Notes: a model not told the origin generated them from the letters alone. A stretch of 64,000 nt of DNA from Bog-159 sp035602155 (GCA_035602155.1 DATNMW010000096.1:1-64000); one strand, 5' to 3'. Shown: positions 43,506 through 52,393, counted from the first letter of the stretch. Translations and numbers: made by a program.

Positions 43506-46500
43506 GTGACCACCATGCCCCGCGCGTTGCGCTTTGCACTTGCCGCGATTTCCCTGGCGGCATGCAGCTTTTCTCTGCATGCCCAATTCAACACACCCGC
43601 AATCGATGGCGTCATCCAACCGGGCGAATATGGCAACGCCCAGAACGGCACAAACCAGGTTGGAACCAACACCGGCCAAATCTGGTATATGACCTGGGAC
43701 GCGTCGCGTCTCTACGTGGCCATCGCCAACGCCAATCCGGGCGAAGCGGCCGTCGTCTATATCGATGCGAATCCGGTGAATCCACCCAATAGCGGTACGA
43801 ACGCCAATGGCAGTCTCGCCGGTTTCAAATACGACCAGGAGGCGATCGCCACGCTACCCTTCCGGGCGCAGTTCGTCACGTATTTCAAGACCGGCTACAA
43901 CGAATATCGCAAGTCGGATGGCGCCGACAACTGGGCCAATCCGGTTTCCAATTACGGAACGTATGCCTCCTTCGGCAGCGCCCGCGAGTTCGCCATCCCG
44001 TGGCAGGCCATTACAGGCGGCGGCATGCCCTCGGCGTTCCTGTTCCTCGGCCTGCTGACCTCCAGCGCCGGCTACGTCTACGGCCAGACTCCAAACGGCA
44101 ACGCCGGCGGCATGCTGGGCACATTGGCGGCCTACAGCCAATATTTCGCCGTCAACAGCACCGCCAATGGCGCCGGCACGCCGCCGTTTTCCATAGCTAA
44201 CTCGAGCAACGCGGTGAATTTCTCAGCGCTGTACCACAATACGTTCGATCCCTACTATCGCAGCCAGGAAGGCGCGGTCCCGGCGGGCGCCACGGTGACG
44301 CTCCGGCTGCGCACGGCGCACCTGGGCGCGACCGCCGCAAATCTGCGGGTCTATCTCTTCGATACCGCCTCGGGCAATACCGCCGGAGCCGCCGATTCGC
44401 CAATGGCTTTCCTCGAAACCAAAACCGTCAATGGGACGCTCTACGACGAATACACCATCAACTACGCCACCCCCGCGACGCCCGCCGTGGTCTACTACAA
44501 ATTCGCCATCTTCAACGGCGCGGGCGCGGCATTCTACAGCGACGATTACATCGACGACTACGACAACCTGAATAAGGATGGCCCCGGCGCGGCCGCCGCC
44601 ACCGAGCCTTTGAATGCATTCCAGATTACGGCTTACGACCCCAAGTTCCAGACCCCCGCCTGGATGGCCAACGCCAATGTCTACCAGATCTTCCCGGACC
44701 GCTTCCGCAACGGCGACCCCACCAACGACTACTGCGTGCCGGGAAGCACGTCCGGCTGCCCCTCGCTTTACGGCGCTGCCCCCGGCAGCAACCTGGCGGT
44801 CACCACCTGGAACACGCAGCTATGCGATCCGAACCAGGCGGGCCTTCCTTGCTATCAGAACGCCAGCAGCACCTTCTACGGCGGCGACCTGCTCGGCATC
44901 CAAAACGAGCTGGATTATATTCAGGGCCTGGGCTTCGATACCTTGTATCTGACTCCCATCTTCTACGCCAACTCCAATCACCGCTACGATACCGACGACT
45001 TTCTGAACATCGATCCGGCGCTGGGCGGCAACGCCGCGCTGAGCTCGCTGGTAACTGCCATGAACCAGCGGGGCATGCGCCTAATCTTCGACGGAACCTT
45101 CGAGGACGCCTCCTCCGACAGCACCTATTTCAATCTGTATGGCAAGTTCCCCACAGTTGGGGCCTGCCAGTCCCTGACCTCTCAGTTCCGGCCATGGTTC
45201 CAATTCACGAACAACACCGTGCCATGCACTACCTCCGGCTACAACGGATGGGCCGGATTGAGCAGCCTGCCGCTGGTGGACCCCGCGCAACCCGCCGTCC
45301 AGCAATTCTTCTACAGCGGAACGCCCAGCAATCCCGACAACGTGGTGTTGCATTGGTACAACGCCGGCGCCGCCGGATGGCGCTTCGACAGCGCGCCAAA
45401 CCTCCCAAATTCCTTCTGGCATGCATTACGCGCCTCCGCGAAGAGCTACAACGCCAACGGCCCGCTGATCGGCGAGATCTGGTTCAATGCCAGCCAGTGG
45501 CTGGCCGGCGATCAAATGGATTCGGTGATGAACTACCGATTCCGCCGTAACGTCACCGGTTTCGTGCGCTGGCCTTACAACTGGGTCGACGACAATGACA
45601 ACGGCAGCCAGGCCATCGTTCCCCTTACGCCCAGCCAGTTCGACACGGCGAACCGGGCCGTGCGCGACGACTATCCGCTGCAAGCAACCGCGGCCATGCT
45701 CGACCTGATCGATTCGCACGACACCAATCGCGCGTTGTACGTGATGACCGAGTTGGGCGACAACGGGCTGGTGCAGGCCAAACAACGGCTCATGCTGGCC
45801 GCGCTATTTCAGTTCACTTACATCGGCGCGCCTACTGTTTATTATGGCGATGAGGCCGCCATCAATGCGCCCTCTCTGTTCAATGGCCCGAACGGTCCGA
45901 AGGGCGATCCCTATTGCCGCGCTCCTTATCCGTGGACCGATCAGGCCGGCAGCCCCAGCGTCTACGGCCCGCCGGACCAGAGCGTGATCGCTTACTATAC
46001 GTCGCTGGGCCACCTGCGCAAGCAACACGCGTCGCTGGTGAGCGGAGCTTTCGTCACGCTGCTTACCGGCGACACGCAGCAGGCCTCGACCGCGTCGAAT
46101 ACCTACGCATATGCGCGCTCCATTCCGGGCGGCGAGACAGCCGTTGTTGCGCTGAACAATAGCTCCAGCGCGAATACGCCGGTAATTCCGGTAGGCGCGT
46201 ATTATCCCGACGGAACCGTGCTGCAAGATGCGATCGGCGGCGCCACTTACACAGTCTCCGGCGGCAATGTGAGTCTAACCTTGAACGCAATTAGCGGCGT
46301 TCTGCTGCTGCCCGCGCCCGCTACCGCGGACCTGACGCCTCCCACGGCGATCTTCCGCCTGACTCCAGCAGCGAACGGCATGTCGGTCAAAATCACCGCC
46401 AGCGACTCTGGGAGCGGCGTCAGCCAAATTTTCTACTGGGTGGATGGCGGTGCGGCGACCAGCGTGGCGGCATCCACCGCTACCGTCAACGTAACCGGCG

Positions 46501-46631
46501 CCGGCGCGCACACCCTAGGCGTACGGGTCCTCGATAGCGCCGGTAACATCAGCCGGCAATATACGCAGGCAGTGAATATCGATCCAGCCCCGCCGGCTGC
46601 TACCGCGCGTGCGGTACCAGCCGCACCGTAA
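43506..46631 (+). CDS. Secreted GH13 alpha-amylase/pullulanase-type glycoside hydrolase
   Basis: 1041 residues with a signal peptide ending SFSLHAQ. Residues 30-220 look like a CBM9/DOMON-like sugar-binding domain (TPAIDGVIQPGEYG, WYMTWDASRLYVAI), then a beta domain, then the GH13 barrel from WMANANVYQIFPDRFRNGDP. Catalytic residues are visible: nucleophile Asp in GWRFDSAPN, acid/base Glu in LIGEIWF, and Asp in LIDSHDTNR. Region I is degenerate (FDGTFEDASSDS lacks the usual Asn-His). A C-terminal Ig-like domain follows (TPPTAIFRLTP). Degrades starch-like glucans outside the cell. GTG 43506 is chosen by its AGGAGG; 3' end overlaps cdaA by 32 bp. Confidence 0.88.
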   Translation: MTTMPRALRFALAAISLAACSFSLHAQFNTPAIDGVIQPGEYGNAQNGTNQVGTNTGQIWYMTWDASRLYVAIANANPGEAAVVYIDANPVNPPNSGTNANGSLAGFKYDQEAIATLPFRAQFVTYFKTGYNEYRKSDGADNWANPVSNYGTYASFGSAREFAIPWQAITGGGMPSAFLFLGLLTSSAGYVYGQTPNGNAGGMLGTLAAYSQYFAVNSTANGAGTPPFSIANSSNAVNFSALYHNTFDPYYRSQEGAVPAGATVTLRLRTAHLGATAANLRVYLFDTASGNTAGAADSPMAFLETKTVNGTLYDEYTINYATPATPAVVYYKFAIFNGAGAAFYSDDYIDDYDNLNKDGPGAAAATEPLNAFQITAYDPKFQTPAWMANANVYQIFPDRFRNGDPTNDYCVPGSTSGCPSLYGAAPGSNLAVTTWNTQLCDPNQAGLPCYQNASSTFYGGDLLGIQNELDYIQGLGFDTLYLTPIFYANSNHRYDTDDFLNIDPALGGNAALSSLVTAMNQRGMRLIFDGTFEDASSDSTYFNLYGKFPTVGACQSLTSQFRPWFQFTNNTVPCTTSGYNGWAGLSSLPLVDPAQPAVQQFFYSGTPSNPDNVVLHWYNAGAAGWRFDSAPNLPNSFWHALRASAKSYNANGPLIGEIWFNASQWLAGDQMDSVMNYRFRRNVTGFVRWPYNWVDDNDNGSQAIVPLTPSQFDTANRAVRDDYPLQATAAMLDLIDSHDTNRALYVMTELGDNGLVQAKQRLMLAALFQFTYIGAPTVYYGDEAAINAPSLFNGPNGPKGDPYCRAPYPWTDQAGSPSVYGPPDQSVIAYYTSLGHLRKQHASLVSGAFVTLLTGDTQQASTASNTYAYARSIPGGETAVVALNNSSSANTPVIPVGAYYPDGTVLQDAIGGATYTVSGGNVSLTLNAISGVLLLPAPATADLTPPTAIFRLTPAANGMSVKITASDSGSGVSQIFYWVDGGAATSVAASTATVNVTGAGAHTLGVRVLDSAGNISRQYTQAVNIDPAPPAATARAVPAAP

Positions 46632-47751
46632 CTTTGGCGGGCGAGACGCGCTCCATCACAATCCCCGGCGGCAGGTTGACGTTCCCCGCATCGACCGGCA
46701 GATTCAGCGTCCCGGCGCTCGCGCCGCGAAGATTGAAACTAGCCACCAACCGCGTCAGGCCGACTGAATCCATCAACCACGCGCTGCCGCGCACTTGCAC
46801 ATCCAGGCGCTCGGTGGGCGTCGAGATGTCCATGCCCACAGGCACGCTGACAAACTGGACCGGTACGCTAACCGTGCGCACTGTGGTCCCGGTTGAAAGT
46901 ACCGATGTGCTCCAAATCGCCGCCGCCAGACCCAGCGCGGCAAGTTTGACCGCCACGTTCGATAAGAACCACTGCCGCATCCTGCTTCGCAGGCCGTCCG
47001 CCGGCTGCGCGCAGAGTTTCTCCAGCATCTGCGCCAGCTTGGGCTGGTCGTCTAAGCGGACGATGCGGCCCGCCTCCATCAAGCTCACCTCGCCGCGTTC
47101 CTCGGAAACCACCACCACCAGCGCATCGCAGCGCTCGGAAAGCCCCATGCCCGCGCGATGCCGCGTGCCGTAGTAGCTGGGCACCCGCTCGCGTTCGGTC
47201 AGCGGCAGCACGGCGGCCGCGCGCACAATGCGGTCGCCGCGAACGATCACCGCGCCGTCGTGGACCGGCGAAGTCTTCTGGAAAATCGCTTCCAGGATTT
47301 CGGGGGAAACCCCGGCTTCCAGCACGATGCCCCCGCCGACCAATTCCGTCACGGCGTTGCGGCGCACAATCACAATCAGCGCGCCCACGGACGCGCCGGC
47401 TAAACGGAAGGCCGCCTGGGCGATCGACTGGTAGGTCTCGTTCAACCTGGACGCCGCTTGCGACCGCCAGCTCAGCAGGCTGTCGAGCCGCATGAAAAAG
47501 CGCCGCAACTCGGCCTGGAAAACCAGCAGTAGCACCACGATCGCCAGGATGGCCGCGCCGTCCAGCACCCAGCTAGTAAGGACCAAGTCGAAATGCCGCG
47601 ACACCAAAGCTCCGGCGTGCAGCCCGAGCACCACCAGGGCCACCCGCAAGGCCCGCGCCTGTTGCGCCCACCGCAGCAGGATATACAGCGCGGCCGTCAA
47701 TACTACGAAATCCACCGCGCTTTGCCAACGCACCAGAATAAAAGGAATCAT
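46600..47751 (-). CDS. cdaA: Diadenylate cyclase CdaA fused to a YbbR (CdaR-like) domain
   Basis: 383 residues. Three N-terminal helices (residues 10-80) precede the DAC domain, which has both catalytic motifs: HDGAVIV (DGA) and GTRHRAGMG (RHR). It makes the second messenger c-di-AMP from ATP. A further helix (NVAVKLAALGLAAAIWST, near residue 250) leads into an extracytoplasmic YbbR-like beta domain (VSVPVQFVSVPVGMD, GNVNLPPGIVMERVSPAKVT). In Firmicutes CdaR/YbbR is a separate protein from the next gene; here regulator and cyclase are one chain. ATG 47751 has GGAAAG close upstream; TTG 47763 is an alternative. Confidence 0.9.
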   Translation of the reverse strand: MIPFILVRWQSAVDFVVLTAALYILLRWAQQARALRVALVVLGLHAGALVSRHFDLVLTSWVLDGAAILAIVVLLLVFQAELRRFFMRLDSLLSWRSQAASRLNETYQSIAQAAFRLAGASVGALIVIVRRNAVTELVGGGIVLEAGVSPEILEAIFQKTSPVHDGAVIVRGDRIVRAAAVLPLTERERVPSYYGTRHRAGMGLSERCDALVVVVSEERGEVSLMEAGRIVRLDDQPKLAQMLEKLCAQPADGLRSRMRQWFLSNVAVKLAALGLAAAIWSTSVLSTGTTVRTVSVPVQFVSVPVGMDISTPTERLDVQVRGSAWLMDSVGLTRLVASFNLRGASAGTLNLPVDAGNVNLPPGIVMERVSPAKVTVRLVPHAR

Positions 47752-47892
47752 TTGTCTTTCCAATATCCTCCCATGCGCGGCGAACTACAACGGTTGCCGT
47801 AACCTCGGCGCAACGCGTGTCGTCTTTTAATGGAATCCACAGATATCCGGCCCCTTGCGGCGCCACCGATTGCGGCCGGTTCCGAATACAAG

Positions 47893-50730
47893 ATGAAAAC
47901 TTCCCTTTTCCCGTTGGCCCTAATAGTTCTATCTCTTCCCCTTTGTGCGCAGACTGCCGCGTTGCGCGGCCAAGTTATGGATGAAACCGGCGCGGTCGTG
48001 CCTGGCGCAACCGTCACGCTCAACGGGCCGTCCGGCTTGGCCAAGACCGCCGCGTCCGGCAACGACGGATCGTACTCGTTCATCGGATTGCCTTCGGGCA
48101 GCTACATGGTTCGCGTTTCCGCGCCTGACCTTACGCAGGCCCTGCCGGTCAAGATCGTGCTGCAGTCCGGCGCGCAATCCCTAAACCTGAAAATGAAAGT
48201 AGCCTCGGTGACGCAGCAGGTGACGGTACAGGAGAGTGGCGGCCCCAGCGTCTCCACCGACCCTTCCAGCAACTCCACCGCCACGGTTCTGCGCGGCGAC
48301 GATTTGCAGGCGCTCTCCGACGATCCCGACGATTTGCAATCGGACTTGCAGGCGCTGGCCGGCCCCTCCGCCGGTCCCGATGGCGGCGAAATCTACGTTG
48401 ACGGGTTCAGCGGCGGCCAACTCCCCTCTAAGGACTCCATCCGCGAAGTGCGCATCAACCAAAATCCCTTCTCGCCCGAGTACTCCAAACTCGGATACGG
48501 ACGCATCGAGATCCTCACCAAGCCGGGTACGGATAAGTTGCGCGGCCAAGCCTTCTTCAACTTCGGCGACGACACTTTCAATTCGCGAAATCCTTACGCC
48601 GGACAGAAGGCGCCGTTCCAAGTGGAGGAATTCGGCGGCACGGTCAGCGGGCCGCTGGGCAAGCACGCCTCTTTCATCCTGGATGCCGAGCGGCGGGATA
48701 TCGACAATGGCTCCGTCATCGACGCGGTGACGCTCGATCCGCAGACCTACGCGATCAATCCGTACACCGGTGTGTTGATCGCTCCGCAACACCGTCTGCG
48801 CGTCAGTCCGCGCGTGGATTATCAACTGGGCCAAAACAATACCTTGATATTCCGTTACGGCTTCACGCGCAACGACGCCAACGACCAGGGCATCGGCGGT
48901 TTCAACCTGCCGACGCGCGGATATTACACGCTGGAGCAGGACCACACAGTCCAGATCACCGACACCGCGGTGCTGGGGCCAAGTACGGTGAACGAGACGC
49001 GCTTCCAGTTCTTCCACGAAGAGAACGAGCAGCTTTCCAATAGCGCCGCGCCGGCCATTCTGGTGCTTGATTCTTTCAATACCGGCGGGGCCCAAACGGG
49101 CCGCAGCATCGACAACGAGAATTACTATGAGATGACCAACATTACGACCATCGTCAAAGGCGCGCATACCTGGAAGTTCGGCGCCCGCGCGCGCGGCCAG
49201 ACAGTGGATAACACGTCGCCGGTGAACTTTGGCGGCACGTTCACTTTCGCCGGCGGCCTGGCGCCCGAGTTGGACGCCCAAAATCAGGAAGTGCTGGATG
49301 CCTCCGGCCAGCCCGTGATGACGTCCATCACGTCGATTCAGCAGTATCAACGGGCGCTACAGGGCCTGCCCGGCGGAGGCGCGACGCAGTTCAGCATAGC
49401 AGCCGGAACTCCTTTTCTGGCCGTCGACCAGGCGGATGTGGGGGCTTTCGTGGGCGACGACTGGCGGGTACGCCCCAATGTCACGCTCAGCCTGGGTCTG
49501 CGCTACGAGATGCAAACCAACATTAGCGACGCGCGGGATTTCGCGCCCCGGTTGGGCTTCGCCTGGGCGCCCGGATCGAAGCAGATCGGCATGCATCCCA
49601 AGTTCGTCATTCGCGGCGGATTCGGCATGTTCTACTCGCGCTTCGACATCTCCAACATCGAAACCGCCGAACGCTACAACGGGATCGTGCAGCAGGAATA
49701 CATCGTCAACAATCCGACTTTCTTCCCCACTATCCCGACCATCGCGCAACTGCTGGCCATGCCGGGGATTCAGTCTACGCAGACTATTCAGGAGCTTAGC
49801 TCCACATTGCGCGCGCCGTACATCATGCAGTCGGCGATCACCGTGGAACGCCAGGTGGTGAGCAATACGACAGTCTCGGTCACTTACACGAACTCACACG
49901 GACTGCACATGCTGCGTTCCGAGGAATTCAACGCGCCGGGGCCGGTCTATCTAATGGAGTCTTCCGGACTCTATAACCAGAACCAACTGATTACCAACGT
50001 CAACTCCCGGATGAACAATAACTTTTCGCTGTTCGGCTATTACACGTTGAATTACGCCATGAGCAACACCGATGGGCTCGGCACCTTCCCGGCGAAGCCT
50101 TACAGCATGGTGGGCGAGTACGGCCCTGCCGCCACGGACGTTCGCAATCGCCTGTTCGTGGGCGGCTCGTTGAACACCAAGTGGAACGTGCGGCTGAGTC
50201 CGTTTATTGTGGTGCAATCCGGCGCGCCGTATAACATCACCGTCGGTGAGGACATCTATGGCGATACTCTGTTCAACGCGCGCCCGGGCATTCCCACGGA
50301 CCTGAACAAGCCCGGCCTGATCGACACGGTGTACGGCTGGCTCGATCCGAATCCCACGCCCGGAGAACAGCTTCTGCCGCGCAACTACGGACGGGGACCC
50401 GGCCTGATCTCGGTGAACGCGCGGCTGGGCAAGACCTGGGGCTTCGGACCTGAGCGGGAAGGCGCCGGTGGAGCGGCGAGCGCTTTGGGGGCAGGCCATA
50501 ATTCCGGATTTCACAGTATCTTCTCGGATGTCTCGACCGGCAGGCGCTATAACCTGACTGCCTCGATTTCCGCACGCAACCTGTTGAACCATGTGAATGA
50601 AGGCCCCATCGTCGGCCAGATCACATCTCCGCTGTTCGGCGAGGCGAATTCCGTAGCCGGCGGGTACGGGGCATACGCTGAAACGGCTAACAACCGGCGG
50701 CTGGAGCTGCAGATGCGGTTTACGTTTTAG
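47893..50730 (+). CDS. TonB-dependent receptor with carboxypeptidase-like N-terminal domain
   Basis: 945 residues. Signal peptide MKTSLFPLALIVLSLPLCAQ, then a carboxypeptidase-regulatory-like beta domain (LRGQVMDETGAVVPGATVTL, residues 24-105), a plug (IYVDGFSGGQLPSKDSIREV) and a 22-strand-type barrel ending in aromatic QMRFTF, the outer-membrane insertion signal. This is the Oar-like group abundant in Acidobacteriota, presumed to import polymers or siderophores. Residues about 853-886 are encoded by a 99-bp dispersed repeat (50452-50550). The open frame to 47830 lies upstream of the signal peptide and is ignored. 3' end overlaps the nucleotidyltransferase gene by 11 bp. Confidence 0.9.
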   Translation: MKTSLFPLALIVLSLPLCAQTAALRGQVMDETGAVVPGATVTLNGPSGLAKTAASGNDGSYSFIGLPSGSYMVRVSAPDLTQALPVKIVLQSGAQSLNLKMKVASVTQQVTVQESGGPSVSTDPSSNSTATVLRGDDLQALSDDPDDLQSDLQALAGPSAGPDGGEIYVDGFSGGQLPSKDSIREVRINQNPFSPEYSKLGYGRIEILTKPGTDKLRGQAFFNFGDDTFNSRNPYAGQKAPFQVEEFGGTVSGPLGKHASFILDAERRDIDNGSVIDAVTLDPQTYAINPYTGVLIAPQHRLRVSPRVDYQLGQNNTLIFRYGFTRNDANDQGIGGFNLPTRGYYTLEQDHTVQITDTAVLGPSTVNETRFQFFHEENEQLSNSAAPAILVLDSFNTGGAQTGRSIDNENYYEMTNITTIVKGAHTWKFGARARGQTVDNTSPVNFGGTFTFAGGLAPELDAQNQEVLDASGQPVMTSITSIQQYQRALQGLPGGGATQFSIAAGTPFLAVDQADVGAFVGDDWRVRPNVTLSLGLRYEMQTNISDARDFAPRLGFAWAPGSKQIGMHPKFVIRGGFGMFYSRFDISNIETAERYNGIVQQEYIVNNPTFFPTIPTIAQLLAMPGIQSTQTIQELSSTLRAPYIMQSAITVERQVVSNTTVSVTYTNSHGLHMLRSEEFNAPGPVYLMESSGLYNQNQLITNVNSRMNNNFSLFGYYTLNYAMSNTDGLGTFPAKPYSMVGEYGPAATDVRNRLFVGGSLNTKWNVRLSPFIVVQSGAPYNITVGEDIYGDTLFNARPGIPTDLNKPGLIDTVYGWLDPNPTPGEQLLPRNYGRGPGLISVNARLGKTWGFGPEREGAGGAASALGAGHNSGFHSIFSDVSTGRRYNLTASISARNLLNHVNEGPIVGQITSPLFGEANSVAGGYGAYAETANNRRLELQMRFTF
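50452..50550. repeat. 99-bp dispersed repeat, copy 1, inside the TonB receptor gene
   Basis: Begins GAGCGGGAAGGCGCC and ends CAGGCGCTAT. It shares almost every base with 51528-51628, including CATAATTCCGGATTTCA and GTATCTTCTCGGATGT. Being 99 bp long it adds 33 codons in frame, near the periplasmic or loop region before the last strands. Confidence 0.8.
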
Positions 50731-51202
50731 GCTTGGACTTGTCTTCCTTCATTTGCTCCTGAATGCGCTTCAAATCTTCGAGGTCGGTGCTACGTGCGGC
50801 CGCCTGTTTATTGGCGATAAGATCGTCTAACGAAATGAAGTGCACCGGAACGCCGAACATGGCGCTTGCGATCCTGCTTCGCCATGCCAAAGCAAATTGA
50901 ACTCCGCTGATTCGCGTCAGAATGTCTATTCGGACAGGGGCCACGCCCATCTGATACACGATGCCTTCTTGCGTGAAGGTCTCCGCTGTGATTCCATCGT
51001 CCTGCAAAGGCGCGCCGAACTTCGCCAGCGCTCGAAATAATCTCGCCGCATTCGGCGGTGAGCTATCAACCCATACATCCAGGTCTTTCGTATAGCGCGG
51101 CTCGGTGTACTTCATCACCGCGTAACCACCCACGATGAGATACTCAACCCGATAGTCGTCTAAGACTTGTAACAGTTCTTTGAAATGTGGGCTCTCTGTC
51201 AT
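50720..51202 (-). CDS. Nucleotidyltransferase-fold protein (DUF6036/AbiEii-like)
   Basis: 160 residues. FKELLQVLDDYRVEYLIVGG, AVMKYTEPRYTKDLDVWVDS and VRIDILTRISGV show the minimal nucleotidyltransferase core (GG...DxD, later D). FISLDDLIANKQAAARSTDL is the conserved C-terminal part. These proteins act as the transferase half of toxin-antitoxin-like pairs. It follows a 71-residue partner whose 3' end overlaps its 5' end by 59 bp. Confidence 0.78.
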   Translation of the reverse strand: MTESPHFKELLQVLDDYRVEYLIVGGYAVMKYTEPRYTKDLDVWVDSSPPNAARLFRALAKFGAPLQDDGITAETFTQEGIVYQMGVAPVRIDILTRISGVQFALAWRSRIASAMFGVPVHFISLDDLIANKQAAARSTDLEDLKRIQEQMKEDKSKPKT

Positions 51203-51359
51203 GTTTGATGCGCTCCGCTAGCTCCACCATTTCCCATGCTGCCCGGAAGATAGCTTCATCGCCCTGGGCCTGCCAGAACTCGACATCGAATTCACGACCG
51301 GGGAACCCGCCCTTGACGAGCCGGGTTTTCCATTTTGGTTTCTGGGCGATGTCCATCAT
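51144..51359 (-). CDS. Small partner protein of the nucleotidyltransferase
   Basis: 71 residues: KPKWKTRLVKGGFPGREFDV, FWQAQGDEAIFRAAWEMVEL, ending FQRTVTSLRRLSG. This small protein type often sits immediately ahead of such nucleotidyltransferases, so an antitoxin/toxin-like pair is likely, though no activity is known. The 59-bp overlap is unusually long; ATG 51202 of the next gene is retained because MTESPHFKELL is the normal start. Confidence 0.6.
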   Translation of the reverse strand: MMDIAQKPKWKTRLVKGGFPGREFDVEFWQAQGDEAIFRAAWEMVELAERIKHDREPTFQRTVTSLRRLSG

Positions 51360-51527
51360 ACTAGTGTACCAACCCGGCCATCACGCGCAGCGGACGAGGC
51401 GATCGGGCCTGAATCCCGGGTCCACGCGGAGCAGGCCGGTGAAGCTTTTCACCAGCAGGCCCGCGCCGATGGTCAGCTGCACGGAAACCGCCACTTCGCC
51501 GACGATCAACAGGTCGCGCGTTCGCCG

Positions 51528-51628
51528 GAGCGGGAAGGCGCCAGCGGGGCGGCGAGCGCTTTTTGGGGGTCGGTCATAATTCCGGATTTCAAAGTATCTT
51601 CTCGGATGTATCGACCAGCAGGCGCTAT
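51528..51628. repeat. Dispersed ~100-bp repeat, copy 2, inside the ADOP pseudogene
   Basis: Near-identical to 50452-50550 in the same orientation, 1.08 kb away, with two extra T in GCGCTTTTTGGGGG and a few substitutions. It occupies the point where about 200 codons of the permease are missing. Confidence 0.8.
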
Positions 51629-52154
51629 GCCTTCGCGGCTCTGGCGCAACGGATCGATGCCAAACCGTATCCAGTAGGCCATCTGGCGGGTTGGCAGGTT
51701 CACGGCGCTGGGAATACCAAGCGGGAAACTGAAGCCGCGCGGCATCACTCCGACGACTACGTAGTCTTGCGTATGTTGCCCCGTCAGGCGAATCGCGCGG
51801 CCCACGATAGCCGGGTCGCCGGCGAAATGGCGCTGCCACAAATCGTAGTTCAGGACGATTACCTGGTCGTGGCCCGGTTGATCATCTGCGGGGAGGACGT
51901 AGCGGCCTAACAGCGGCGGCACGCCCAGGAGCGGCAATAGATTTGCTGAAACGCTCGCACCGTAAAGCGCATCCGGCTTGCCGGAGGCGGTCGGATTCAA
52001 TAGCTCGCCGCGGTTCTGCGCGCCAGTCGGCCACATCGCGATAGGCTATCCAGTTCGCGGCTTCGCCTGTCTTGCGGTCGCGAAGCTGAATCTGCACCAA
52101 CCGGCCGGGATTCGCAAATGGCAACGGCGGCAGCAACAACCCGCGCACTACGCT

Positions 52155-52203
52155 GAAGATTGGGTAGTTGGCTACTTTGAATTTAGCCCACTACCGAAGA
52201 TTG
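52155..52203. mobile_element. 33-bp palindromic mini-insertion flanked by 8-bp direct repeats
   Basis: GAAGATTG occurs at 52155-52162 and again at 52196-52203. Between them are 33 bp whose ends are inverted: GGTAGTTGGCTA and TAGCCCACTACC match in 11 of 12 positions with a 9-base loop. Removing 41 bp restores the permease reading GANTAIFSVVRGLLLPP, so this is a real insertion with a target-site duplication, either a minute MITE or an IS excision footprint. Confidence 0.75.
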
Positions 52204-52393
52204 CCGTATTCGCGCCGATGCCCAGCGCCAGGACGACGACGGCCACCGCCGTCAAGCCGGAGCTTTTCCGCAGCATCCGCAGACCCTGGCGCACGTCATT
52301 GAATATGAGGGAACGTCTGGTGCATCAGTTCAGTTTGACTGTGCAAGTGATAACACCAGATGGAAATCCGAGGCAGGCGTGTCAGCCGCAACG

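Larger units (their letters stand above)
51381..52310 (-). pseudogene. ADOP-type ABC permease pseudogene, truncated and carrying two small insertions
   Basis: In pieces the minus strand reads FNDVRQGLRMLRKSSGLTAV, GIGANTAIF, then after an insertion VVRGLLLPPLPFANPGRLVQ, further on GASVSANLLPLLGVPPLLGR, YVVVGVMPRGFSFPLG, and after a large deletion RDLLIVGEVAVSVQLTIGAG to RLVRCA-stop. It corresponds to parts of the first half of an ADOP permease like 17804-20212. The 101-bp repeat (51528-51628) sits at the deletion junction and a 33-bp element lies at 52163-52195. No start codon and no second half. Confidence 0.88.

Noticed and set aside
48181..49350. Minus-strand ORF of 389 codons
   Set aside because: Antisense to the TonB receptor; no start signals or domain.
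52163..52195. REP-type palindrome
   Set aside because: REP elements are intergenic and lack target duplications; the flanking 8-bp direct repeats and exact restoration of the reading frame fit an insertion event better.
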